From: an uncultured Prevotella sp.
GTDB lineage: Bacteria > Bacteroidota > Bacteroidia > Bacteroidales > Bacteroidaceae
Direction of reading: 5' to 3'
NCBI GenBank assembly: GCA_900551985.1
Contig: URYG01000065.1
Location: forward strand, 1 to 14,619
DNA: 14,619 nucleotides
Shown here in pieces: positions 7,078-14,619 of this stretch. The notes under the pieces were generated by a model. The model was not told where the DNA came from, did no database searches, and worked only from the letters and a program-made list of their open reading frames with translations. The translations under genes were made by a program, and so were the position numbers. Positions within the stretch are counted from its first letter, which is position 1. Each line of letters opens with the position of its first letter.

Positions 7078-7082
7078 CTTTA

Positions 7083-7112
7083 TTCAACGAACGCCCCGAT
7101 TGTTTCAACGAA
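7083..7112 (-). promoter_or_regulatory. Putative LytTR-type operator: TTCGTTGAA, 12-base spacer, TTCGTTGAA
   Basis: The 9-mer TTCGTTGAA occurs twice without mismatch on the minus strand (7112-7104 and 7091-7083), separated by 12 bases, and ends 5 bases before the -33 TTG of the lipoprotein promoter. The published LytTR consensus is [TA][AC][CA]GTTN[AG][TG], in tandem with a 12-13 base spacer. Each copy matches 7 of 9 positions including the GTT core. Its position fits an activator site. A LytTR regulator gene lies 3.7 kb away on the same strand. Confidence 0.5.
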
Positions 7113-7167
7113 ACGAAAAATAGAGATTTTCATCCCCGATGATTTAAAGGAAAACATATATTTATCG

Positions 7168-7228
7168 GTAATTACACATCACAAAACGATAAATACCCAT
7201 AATTATAGGTATTTTCCCTATAATTATC
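7168..7228. promoter_or_regulatory. AT-rich palindromes upstream of the GH43 promoter, candidate operator
   Basis: GTAATTAC (7168-7175) is followed by AAATACC-c-ATAATTAT-a-GGTATTT (7191-7214, palindromic except one pair). A second ATAATTAT lies at 7220-7227, exactly 21 bases (two helical turns) after the first. The cluster ends at the putative -33 element of the hydrolase promoter, where an activator such as the HTCS encoded at the right end would bind. The protein that binds is inferred. Confidence 0.4.
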
Positions 7229-7258
7229 TGTGCTTTCAGAACCTTTCTATTACTTTTG
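7227..7258 (+). promoter_or_regulatory. Promoter of the GH43-GH51 operon
   Basis: TACTTTTG (7251-7258) is a perfect TAnnTTTG -7 element. A weak -33 (TCTG, 7227-7230) lies 20 bases upstream. Transcription would begin near 7265, leaving an A-rich leader of about 80 bases with an imperfect repeat of TAGCAATAA(A)CAAAA at 7291 and 7311, and AAAGGA a few bases before the ATG. Confidence 0.5.
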
Positions 7259-7347
7259 CAACCAGTTCACAATCGAACCATAAAACGACATAGCAATAAC
7301 AAAAGAATAATAGCAATAAACAAAAATAAACATAAAGGATTATAGTA

Positions 7348-9096
7348 ATGAACAAAAGAAAAGTACTAACAGCCTTTTTGCTTGCGACAGCCCTAACAGG
7401 TTTCGCCAAAGGCTATGTAAACAACGAGGCAAAAAATAAAGCCAGACACTGGCCACTCTTCTCGTCTGTACAGTATGAAGGCTTCGACTCGGTATTCGCT
7501 CAGAATCCTCTGAAAGCTGATGAATTCTACAACCCCATCCTTCAAGGTTGTTATCCAGACCCATCCATCTGCCGTCGTGGCGATGACTACTATCTGGTCT
7601 GTTCTTCGTTCGTCATGTTTCCAGGTGTACCTATCTTCCACTCCACCGACCTGGTGAACTGGAAACAGATTGGTCATGTTCTGGACAGAGACTCGCAGCT
7701 CAAAGTGGGTGGAGGCGGAACCAGCAATGGTATCTATGCGCCAACCATCAGATACAACCCCCACAACAAGACATTCTACATGATTACCACGCAGACCACC
7801 TACATGGGCAATATGATGGTAAAAACCACCGACCCGGAGAAAGGCTGGAGCGACCCTATCAATCTCCACTTCAACGGCATTGACCCATCCATCTTCTTCG
7901 ATGACAACGGCAAGGCTTACATCGTTCACAACGATGCACCCAAGCAGAGAAAATGGAGCGGACACCGTGCCATCAAGATTTGGGAATATGATGTGAATAC
8001 CGACCAGCTAGTGAAGGGTTCGGATAAGATTATCGTAGATGGCGGAACCAAGCTCGACAAACATCCTTTCTGGATAGAGGCGCCACACATCTATAAGAAA
8101 GACGGAAAATACTATCTGATGTGCGCAGAAGGTGGAACTGGTGATACCCATAGCGAAGTGGTATTTATAAGCGACCACGTGGATGGTCCATACGTAGAGG
8201 CTCCAAGCAACCCTATCCTGAGCCAGCGCTATCTGAATCCAGACCGCAAGAACAAGGTAGAATGGGCAGGCCACTCGGATGTAGTGGAAGGCAAGGACGG
8301 AAAATGGTATGGCGTATTCCTGGCCGTTCGCCCTAATGCCGATGGTCATGCCACCTTGGGACGCGAGACCTTTATCCTACCTGTGGATTGGAGCGGCAAA
8401 TGGCCCCTCTTCGAAAACGGACTGATTCCGATGGAGCCTAAGCTGAAGATGCCTCAGGGCGTAACCAACATGCAGGGAACTCAAGGATTTGCAGCCTGCG
8501 GCAATTTCGGTTTTACAGACAACTTCACTGGAGACAAGCTCGACTACCGCTGGGTAGGCGAACGTTGCAATCCTGCCCATTTCGCCTATTTGGAAAACGC
8601 TGGAAAGGCTGGAAAAAAGAAGAATGTAGGCGGCGTGCGCATCAAGCCATTCGAAAACAACATTGAAGAAAAGAAAGCCCTATCGGCTCTCTGGACTCGC
8701 CAGTTGCACCACAACTTCTCGTTTACAACCAAACTGAAGTATGCTCCTCAGAGCGAAAAGGATTTAGCAGGAATCGCCTGTCTGCAAAACAGAAATGCAC
8801 AGATTGTGCTAGGTTTGACAAAGAAGAACGGCAAAAACACCCTGGTACTCGCCAAGAGATGGAAGGATAAGACCGAAATGATTGCCACACAGGAAATGCA
8901 GAAAGGCAAGAATGAGATTATGCTGCAGGTGAAAGGCAACAACGATAACTTCCAGTTTGCCTACTCAGCAGACGGCAGCCATTTCGAGACCATCGGTGCC
9001 CCTATCAAAGGCGATTTCCTGAGCACCAACATCGCAGGAGGATTCGTAGGCAATATGCTGGGACTTTACACCACAGCCAAGAACAACCTGCAATAA
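7348..9096 (+). CDS. Secreted glycoside hydrolase family 43 (arabinofuranosidase/beta-xylosidase type)
   Basis: Exo-acting hydrolase of 582 aa that should remove arabinofuranosyl or xylosyl units from arabinan or arabinoxylan. A cleavable signal peptide (1-22, MNKRKVLTAFLLATALTGFA) directs it to the periplasm or beyond; no lipobox Cys is present. The five-bladed GH43 propeller covers about 58-360 with the three acidic catalytic residues: Asp71 in CYPDPS (base), Asp179 in NGIDPS (pKa modulator) and Glu244 in WIEAPHIYK (acid). A C-terminal beta-sandwich (about 375-582, from FTDNFTGDKLDYRW) is typical of GH43 enzymes of the xylosidase/arabinosidase subfamilies. The gene is first in an operon with the GH51 gene, 58 bases apart. 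Whether xylose or arabinose is preferred cannot be read from the sequence; the GH51 neighbour favours arabinose. Confidence 0.93.
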   Translation: MNKRKVLTAFLLATALTGFAKGYVNNEAKNKARHWPLFSSVQYEGFDSVFAQNPLKADEFYNPILQGCYPDPSICRRGDDYYLVCSSFVMFPGVPIFHSTDLVNWKQIGHVLDRDSQLKVGGGGTSNGIYAPTIRYNPHNKTFYMITTQTTYMGNMMVKTTDPEKGWSDPINLHFNGIDPSIFFDDNGKAYIVHNDAPKQRKWSGHRAIKIWEYDVNTDQLVKGSDKIIVDGGTKLDKHPFWIEAPHIYKKDGKYYLMCAEGGTGDTHSEVVFISDHVDGPYVEAPSNPILSQRYLNPDRKNKVEWAGHSDVVEGKDGKWYGVFLAVRPNADGHATLGRETFILPVDWSGKWPLFENGLIPMEPKLKMPQGVTNMQGTQGFAACGNFGFTDNFTGDKLDYRWVGERCNPAHFAYLENAGKAGKKKNVGGVRIKPFENNIEEKKALSALWTRQLHHNFSFTTKLKYAPQSEKDLAGIACLQNRNAQIVLGLTKKNGKNTLVLAKRWKDKTEMIATQEMQKGKNEIMLQVKGNNDNFQFAYSADGSHFETIGAPIKGDFLSTNIAGGFVGNMLGLYTTAKNNLQ

Positions 9097-9154
9097 CAAA
9101 CACCAAGAAAACAAAATAGAAATTTACATAACCGAACATTAAAATTTCAGAATC

Positions 9155-11200
9155 ATGAATAAGAATACATTATTTTCAGCCCTACTGCTTTCACTTGCTA
9201 CTCTGCCATCTATGGCAGGGGGCAATGCGAAAGCCAGCAGTTCACCAGCCAAGGCCAACAAGGCAGCTGTCAACAGCAAGGCTATCAGCAAGAACCTTTT
9301 CGGAATCTTCTTCGAAGACCTCAACTATGCTGCCGATGGCGGACTGTATGCAGAATTGGTACAGAACCGCTCGTTCGAATATTCTCCATCCGACCTGGAT
9401 TCTCACAAGCAGCCTAAGGGCGGCTGGCATTCCTTTACGGGCTGGGAATACCTGAAATGGGGCAACACCATCGCCACCCTCTCTCTGGAAAGCAAGGATC
9501 CTATTCACGCCAACAACCCTCACTATCTGCAGGTGAACGTGAAGACAGTAAGAGGCAAAGGACCTGGTATCCGCAATCATGGTTACGACGGCATCGTTGT
9601 AAAGAAAGGGGCAACCTATCGCTTCTCCGCTTACCTGAAGAACATCGTAAACCAACCTTCCGGCAACTGGCAAGACAACTGGGCTCTCAACCCTAAGAAC
9701 GGCAAGGGAATGCCTGTTTACGTAAGCTTGAAAAACAAGAAGGGAGAGAGCATCGCCGACACTACCTTCACAGCCAATTCCACTTCATGGAAGAAATACG
9801 AGTTCAACCTCACCCCGAAGGAAGATGCCGACACAGCATCACTCGCTCTGCAATTTGGAGACACGGGAAGCATCGTCATCGATATGGTTTCACTCTTCCC
9901 TACCGATACTTACAAGGGACACAAGAATGGACTCCGCAAAGATCTGGCTGAAACCATCGCAGCCCTGAAGCCAGCCTTCGTCAGATTCCCAGGCGGTTGT
10001 CTTTCTCATGGCGACGGCATCGACAATATCTACAACTGGAAGAATACCATCGGTCCGGTAGAACAGCGCAAGGGTGGCAGTAATATTTGGAACTACCATC
10101 AGAGCATGGGTCTGGGTTACTTTGAATATCTGCAGTTCTGCGAAGACATCGGCGCCAAGCCTCTGCCTGTAATTGCAGCCGGAGTAAGCTGCCAGAATTC
10201 TGCACGCAGCCGTGGCAAGGGTCAGGAAGCCGTACCAATGGAGCTGATGAGCAGTTACATTCAGGACATTCTGGACCTGATAGAATACTGTAACGGTCCG
10301 GTAACCTCTACCTGGGGCAAGAAGCGTGCCGAGGCTGGTCATCCTAAGCCATTCAACCTGGAATACATCGGTATCGGCAACGAGGACCACATTACCGAAG
10401 ACTTTAAGGTTCGTTTCAAGATGATTTTTGATGCCATCCACGCCAAATACCCTCATATAAAAGTTGTGGGAACATCAGGTCCTGGTCATTCCGGCAAGGA
10501 TTACGAAGAAGGTTGGAAAGTGGCGCGCAATCTGCAGGTGCCTGTTGTTGACGAGCACTACTATTGCGGATGGGGCTGGTTTATCAAGAACCTGCATCGC
10601 TACGACAGCTATCCTCGCACAGGCTATGGCAAGGTTTATGTGGGCGAGTATGCTTCCTGGGGCAGCGAATTGCAGAATGCGCTTGCCGAGGCTGCCTACA
10701 TGACCCAGCTAGAACGCAACGGAGATGTGGTAGAGTTTGCATCCTACGCTCCACTGGTGGGCAGATTGGGACACACCCAATGGAATCCAGACTTGATTTA
10801 CTTCGACGGCAAATCAGTTTATCCTACGGTGAATTACTACACCCAACTGCTCTTCGGCCAGAACCATGGCGACACTTATTATCATAATGTCATTACCCTC
10901 GACGGCAAGGAGTTCGACCGATCATCATGCGTTCGCAATTCAGCCACAGGCGATGTCTATCTGAAGATGGTAAATATGGAAGACAAGGAGCAGACGCTCG
11001 ACATCAACCTCTCTGGCATGAAATCGTTGGGCAGAAAGGCAACACTCACCATCCTGCACAGCGATAACGTGAAGGCAAAGAACACGAAGGAGAACCCAAC
11101 CAACGTACTCCCACAGACCAAGCCTACCAAGGTGAAGAGCAAGATGAAGTACGTAATGCCAGCCCACTCTTTCAGCCTCATCAAGATTTCGAAGAAATAA
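9155..11200 (+). CDS. Secreted GH51 alpha-L-arabinofuranosidase
   Basis: Retaining exo-hydrolase of 681 aa that releases terminal L-arabinofuranose from arabinan or arabinoxylan side chains. A signal peptide ends near residue 21 (LPSMAGG). The N-terminal part has the GH51 opening FGIFFEDLNYAADGGLYAELVQNRSFE (about 49-75). A carbohydrate-binding-like beta-sandwich is inserted at about 90-250. The (beta/alpha)8 barrel carries FVRFPGGCLSHGD (275-287), acid/base Glu410 in IGIGNED and nucleophile Glu498 in YVGEYASWG. The C-terminal arabinofuranosidase beta domain ends the protein. Length and order fit the long bacterial GH51 type. It shares the promoter of the GH43 gene, and transcription ends at the hairpin at 11217-11254. 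Confidence 0.95.
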   Translation: MNKNTLFSALLLSLATLPSMAGGNAKASSSPAKANKAAVNSKAISKNLFGIFFEDLNYAADGGLYAELVQNRSFEYSPSDLDSHKQPKGGWHSFTGWEYLKWGNTIATLSLESKDPIHANNPHYLQVNVKTVRGKGPGIRNHGYDGIVVKKGATYRFSAYLKNIVNQPSGNWQDNWALNPKNGKGMPVYVSLKNKKGESIADTTFTANSTSWKKYEFNLTPKEDADTASLALQFGDTGSIVIDMVSLFPTDTYKGHKNGLRKDLAETIAALKPAFVRFPGGCLSHGDGIDNIYNWKNTIGPVEQRKGGSNIWNYHQSMGLGYFEYLQFCEDIGAKPLPVIAAGVSCQNSARSRGKGQEAVPMELMSSYIQDILDLIEYCNGPVTSTWGKKRAEAGHPKPFNLEYIGIGNEDHITEDFKVRFKMIFDAIHAKYPHIKVVGTSGPGHSGKDYEEGWKVARNLQVPVVDEHYYCGWGWFIKNLHRYDSYPRTGYGKVYVGEYASWGSELQNALAEAAYMTQLERNGDVVEFASYAPLVGRLGHTQWNPDLIYFDGKSVYPTVNYYTQLLFGQNHGDTYYHNVITLDGKEFDRSSCVRNSATGDVYLKMVNMEDKEQTLDINLSGMKSLGRKATLTILHSDNVKAKNTKENPTNVLPQTKPTKVKSKMKYVMPAHSFSLIKISKK

Positions 11201-11216
11201 AACTACCCCAAAATAC

Positions 11217-11254
11217 AAAAGGCTTGCCCCATGAGAACAGGAGCAAGCCTTTTT
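11217..11254. terminator. Rho-independent terminator, probably bidirectional
   Basis: AAAAGGCTTGC (11217-11227) and GCAAGCCTTTT (11243-11253) form a perfect 11-bp stem with a 15-base loop. A T-run follows on the plus strand, and because the stem starts with AAAA the minus strand also ends in TTTT. It lies between the convergent GH51 and HTCS genes and can stop both. Confidence 0.88.
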
Positions 11255-11312
11255 CTTATCCTAAAACCTACCAGAAAAGAGAAACCCTATTCAGTAGTTT
11301 TTTTTAAAATCT

Positions 11313-14300
11313 CTAGTTGGAATTATCTGCATTTTCCTTCAGAATCTTATCCTGATATTCCTTGAATGTCATTCCAAACTCAGCCTTGAAAAGACGGGTG
11401 AAGTATGCCGGCGTATTATAGCCCAACATAGCATACACCTCGTTCACAGGCAGATAAGGGTTTGCCTTTGCCATCTTGCACGCCTCCTTCATCTTGATAC
11501 TGTTAATGAAAGCAGAAACATTCTGTCCGGTTAAAGTTCTCAGTTTCTTATAGAGAGAACTGCTGCTCATGCACATTTCACGTGCAAAGGAGTCACGATC
11601 AAAATCAGAATCATCGAGATGCTGATACACGCAGGCTATTGCCTTCTCCATAAACAAGGTATCAGGACTACTATACGCCTGCTTTTCGGGTTCAAATTCT
11701 GTCTGCGCCATAAACCTGTTGCGTATTCGCTCACGATTCTTCAAGATATTGAGAATGCGTAATTGCAGAGCATCCATTGCAAACGGCTTGGTAAGATACT
11801 CATCAGCTCCTATCAGATAGGCTGCATCACGATCTTCATCACGAGTCTTTGCCGTAAGTAATACTACCGGCAACTGGCCGTAATCAGGATTCAGCTTGAT
11901 GCGTCTGGTCAGTTCCACGCCATCCATCACCGGCATCATCACATCCGAAATCACAATATCAAGCGGTTTTCTCTCTACGATATTCAAAGCCTGTTCACCA
12001 TTCTTTGCGGTATAAACCTCGAAGTTTGGCTCCAGCACCTGGCGCATCAGGTTCAAGAGTTCCACATTATCTTCCACCACGAGAATCTTATATTCCTTTT
12101 CTTTCGGCGTAGCCGAATATCCGCTGATACCATCCGTATCATCTTCCGTTGCCGGAATACGGGAAATGGAAGCGAGTTCAGCCGCTAATGCCATCTGTTC
12201 TGCATCCTTATGAGAATTTCCAGAAATCTTATCCTGACCTATCTCTTCTACCTGATAGCTTGATTTCCGGACAGGAATCTTCACGGTAAAGAGGGTACCC
12301 TTGCCTTCCTCGCTCTCACAGGTTATCTTGCCATGATGCAGCTTCACCAGGTCGTAGGTGAGCGACAGACCGATGCCCGTTCCCATCGTCTTCATGCGGC
12401 GATAGTCACCATCCATGAACCTGCTGAAGAGATGCTTCATCTTGTCGTCTGAGATTCCGATACCCTGGTCTTTTACGGTAATCACCACCATTTCTGTATG
12501 AGCAGTTTCCTTCGTACCGTCCTCCTTGATATTGAAAGAACAGGTTACCTCTATCTTTCCTCCTTCTTCAGAATACTTGATGGCATTCGACAAGAGGTTA
12601 TAAAGTATCTTATCCATCTTATCAGCATCGAAGTAAGCGAGTCTTTCGGCCTCATCTTCCTCCATCTGATAAACGATTGAAATATTCTTCTGAGCAGCCA
12701 AGGCTCTTAAGTTCTCACACTCACGGCCCACGAACTCCATCAGGCGACCCTTGCTTACAAGGAGTTTCAATCGACCATTCTTCGACTTATCTACTTCCAG
12801 CACCTGGCGAATCAGCCGGTTCAGTCGCTGCACGTTTCTCTGTATTGCAGCATAGTTCTCTTCCGGAATCTTAGCCTTCGCCACATCAATGGAAGCAGAA
12901 ATGACAGAAAGCGGAGTCAAGAGTTCGTGGGTAATGTTGGTAAATACCCGAGCTATCTGCAACCGGTTCTGCGTCTTGATGCGCTGGCGATACCACAGGA
13001 TGGCGGCGTAAACAGCTCCCCCCAACAGCATCAGCCACAAGAGGCTCGCCCACCAGGTGACCCACCAAGGCGGGAGCATCTTGAGCTGAATGGTATAAGG
13101 CATTTCCTGCCATTCTCCCTGATTTCCCAAGACCCGGAGATGAAGGCGATAAGTGCCCGAAGGAAGGTTTTCGAAACTGGCCTTATGTTCGCCACGTGCA
13201 CAGACAAGCCATTCTTTATTATACCCCTCAAGCCAGTAAGCATAGAGCCGGCGATGATTGCCGTCATACGAAAGCAGAGAGAAATCCACTTCCACCTTTC
13301 TTGTAGAAGAGGCTATGGTAAGATGGCGGGTGTAGGTGGCCTGTTCGGCAGAAATCTCCCTACGCTCTAAACTATCCAAATCCTGATAAGAAACTCCATC
13401 CAGCAGAATATCTGTCACGGCGATAGGAGCATCCGGCATGCTCTTCTGCACCTGGAGAAGTTCGGCAGGAGCAAAGCCCACGTAGCCGTTCATTCCGCCA
13501 AAGTACATTCTGCCCTGATAGGTATAAGTAGAATTTTCCTGGAACTTGACGTTGTTTCTGTTGCCAGGAACATAGAATCGCAATACCGAAGATTTACCCT
13601 CCTCATCTATCTTCAGGCGAATGAGATAATTATCGGCTGCGAGCCACAAAGCCCCCGACTCATCCTGGTTTATGGCATAGAGTTTATCCTCTACAACTCC
13701 AAAACGCTCGCCGGCTGCCTCGAAGCAATCCTTCTCTTCATTCCAAAGCAGCAAGCCACCCGACTTGGTGATGGCCCACAGACGATGCTGCTTATCCTCC
13801 AGACAGGCTGTGGATTCTACCAGCGGATACTTACCGTTAGATGGATTGAAGCACTTCACCCGAATACGCTCAGGATGATGAAAATCGCCATCAATACGCA
13901 GAATACCATTGGTTTGGGTAGAAACCCAGATTCTTCCCAGATGGTCTTGTGTGATGTGCAATACCTTTCCCTTATAGAACGGATTCAGATACTTGCTCAA
14001 ACTGATGGTGTATCCATCTTTTTCCGTTATGGAATTCGGCAAAGCAGCAGGAGTCTTTCCGGCAACAAATACCACCAGATTATTCCATTGGCCAATAATC
14101 ATGGTTCCATCCTTGGCTTCGTATAATGCCGTAACACCATTTTCATTGAGGAACTTACATTGGGTATTATCAATCAGCCTGCTTGCGCCATTGGGCGAAA
14201 TGATGTTGATTCCATAAAACATATTACCCGCCCAGATCTCTCCATTTCTTCTTCTGGCTACACAAGTATAAGGACGCACATCCTGAAGAACTTCATTCTG

Positions 14301-14619
14301 TAGAAGTCCCATACTGTTGGATGCCAACCAGAAATGATTTCCATCCAACGTTAAAAGTCCATTGATGGGTGAGAAATGCGGCACCTGCCTGTATAGAATA
14401 GGCAACGACAAGGTAGAGAACATGTTAATGCCATCATAATTGGAGGTTACAGCCATCATTCCCCTGCCATTGGTTGCCACAGAAGAAAAATCGCTCGCTG
14501 CCTGATTTGGTATCAAGATAGGCTTAAAAAGCGTATTCTTCCCGGAGGCAGCTTCTGCCAACGGAACTATAATCACATTTCTTTTGGAGCAGGCCCAGAT
14601 TTCCCTTTTCATCGGGTCG
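11313..14619 (-). CDS. Hybrid two-component system protein (HTCS): sensor, kinase, receiver and AraC-type regulator in one (5' end beyond window)
   Basis: One-protein glycan sensor and regulator of Bacteroidota. At least 1,101 codons are present. The frame continues past the ATG at 14612 (upstream codons Asp-Pro), and the missing part would be the signal peptide and first propeller blades. Counting from 14612: periplasmic beta-propeller repeats (GEIWAGN, GRIWVST, HRLWAIT, GALWLAAD), a Y_Y_Y domain (about 440-510) and one membrane segment (about 514-540). Then come HisKA with His562 in NITHELLTPLSVI, an ATPase domain (NLLSNAIKYS, DQGIGIS, GTGIGLSL), a linker, a receiver (about 838-955) with Asp890 in VISDVMMPVMDG, and an AraC-type helix-turn-helix (about 985-1095, ending FKAEFGMTFKEY). 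It faces the GH43-GH51 operon and very likely controls it in response to arabino-oligosaccharides. The inducer is inferred from the neighbours. Confidence 0.95.
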   Translation of the reverse strand, partial: DPMKREIWACSKRNVIIVPLAEAASGKNTLFKPILIPNQAASDFSSVATNGRGMMAVTSNYDGINMFSTLSLPILYRQVPHFSPINGLLTLDGNHFWLASNSMGLLQNEVLQDVRPYTCVARRRNGEIWAGNMFYGINIISPNGASRLIDNTQCKFLNENGVTALYEAKDGTMIIGQWNNLVVFVAGKTPAALPNSITEKDGYTISLSKYLNPFYKGKVLHITQDHLGRIWVSTQTNGILRIDGDFHHPERIRVKCFNPSNGKYPLVESTACLEDKQHRLWAITKSGGLLLWNEEKDCFEAAGERFGVVEDKLYAINQDESGALWLAADNYLIRLKIDEEGKSSVLRFYVPGNRNNVKFQENSTYTYQGRMYFGGMNGYVGFAPAELLQVQKSMPDAPIAVTDILLDGVSYQDLDSLERREISAEQATYTRHLTIASSTRKVEVDFSLLSYDGNHRRLYAYWLEGYNKEWLVCARGEHKASFENLPSGTYRLHLRVLGNQGEWQEMPYTIQLKMLPPWWVTWWASLLWLMLLGGAVYAAILWYRQRIKTQNRLQIARVFTNITHELLTPLSVISASIDVAKAKIPEENYAAIQRNVQRLNRLIRQVLEVDKSKNGRLKLLVSKGRLMEFVGRECENLRALAAQKNISIVYQMEEDEAERLAYFDADKMDKILYNLLSNAIKYSEEGGKIEVTCSFNIKEDGTKETAHTEMVVITVKDQGIGISDDKMKHLFSRFMDGDYRRMKTMGTGIGLSLTYDLVKLHHGKITCESEEGKGTLFTVKIPVRKSSYQVEEIGQDKISGNSHKDAEQMALAAELASISRIPATEDDTDGISGYSATPKEKEYKILVVEDNVELLNLMRQVLEPNFEVYTAKNGEQALNIVERKPLDIVISDVMMPVMDGVELTRRIKLNPDYGQLPVVLLTAKTRDEDRDAAYLIGADEYLTKPFAMDALQLRILNILKNRERIRNRFMAQTEFEPEKQAYSSPDTLFMEKAIACVYQHLDDSDFDRDSFAREMCMSSSSLYKKLRTLTGQNVSAFINSIKMKEACKMAKANPYLPVNEVYAMLGYNTPAYFTRLFKAEFGMTFKEYQDKILKENADNSN

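Noticed and set aside
14610..14612. ATG at 14612 as the true start of the HTCS
   Set aside because: The frame stays open to the window edge, and the residues that follow are already inside a propeller repeat with no signal peptide, so the gene begins outside.

Overview
The window looks like chromosomal DNA of a gut or oral Bacteroidota, most likely Prevotella/Segatella (S. copri-like). The evidence is a hybrid two-component regulator of the HTCS type, a SusC-like TonB-dependent receptor with an N-terminal carboxypeptidase-regulatory-like domain, TAnnTTTG-type -7 promoter elements, and a lipoprotein with a Bacteroidota-style acidic surface-export signal. The genus is inferred from overall character, not from a marker gene. 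There are no RNA genes, insertion sequences, CRISPR arrays or broken genes.

Left part (1-6997), all on the minus strand. In transcription order it holds: a surface lipoprotein with a Cthe_2159-like beta-helix and a glycine-rich tail (5081-6997); a roughly 400-base spacer with repeats, a 24-bp perfect palindrome and a doubtful 66-codon ORF; a LytS-type histidine kinase (3368-4687) and LytTR response regulator (2638-3360) only 7 bases apart; then a secreted metallophosphatase (1382-2452) and the start of a TonB-dependent receptor (1-1361, cut by the window edge), 20 bases apart. The phosphatase has its own -7 element and a hairpin leader. Phosphatase and receptor plausibly work together: the phosphatase releases phosphate or dephosphorylates a ligand, and the receptor imports it.

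The divergent intergenic region (6998-7347) holds two opposed promoters. On the lipoprotein side a 9-bp repeat occurs twice with a 12-bp spacer, immediately upstream of the -33 element. This is the layout of LytTR-family binding sites, so the nearby LytTR regulator may control the lipoprotein. On the other side, AT-rich palindromes lie just upstream of the promoter of the arabinosidase genes.

Right part (7348-14619). Two secreted glycoside hydrolases, GH43 and GH51, lie in tandem on the plus strand and should trim arabinofuranosyl or xylosyl residues from arabinan or arabinoxylan. A strong, probably bidirectional terminator separates them from a convergent HTCS gene (11313 to the window end, 5' end missing), which is the likely sensor-regulator of the two hydrolases. 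No SusC/SusD pair for this glycan is in the window.

No clearly new system is proven here. The best leads are the putative LytTR operator linking kinase, regulator and surface lipoprotein, the palindrome cluster in the kinase leader, and the unusual His/Pro-rich sensor loop of the kinase.
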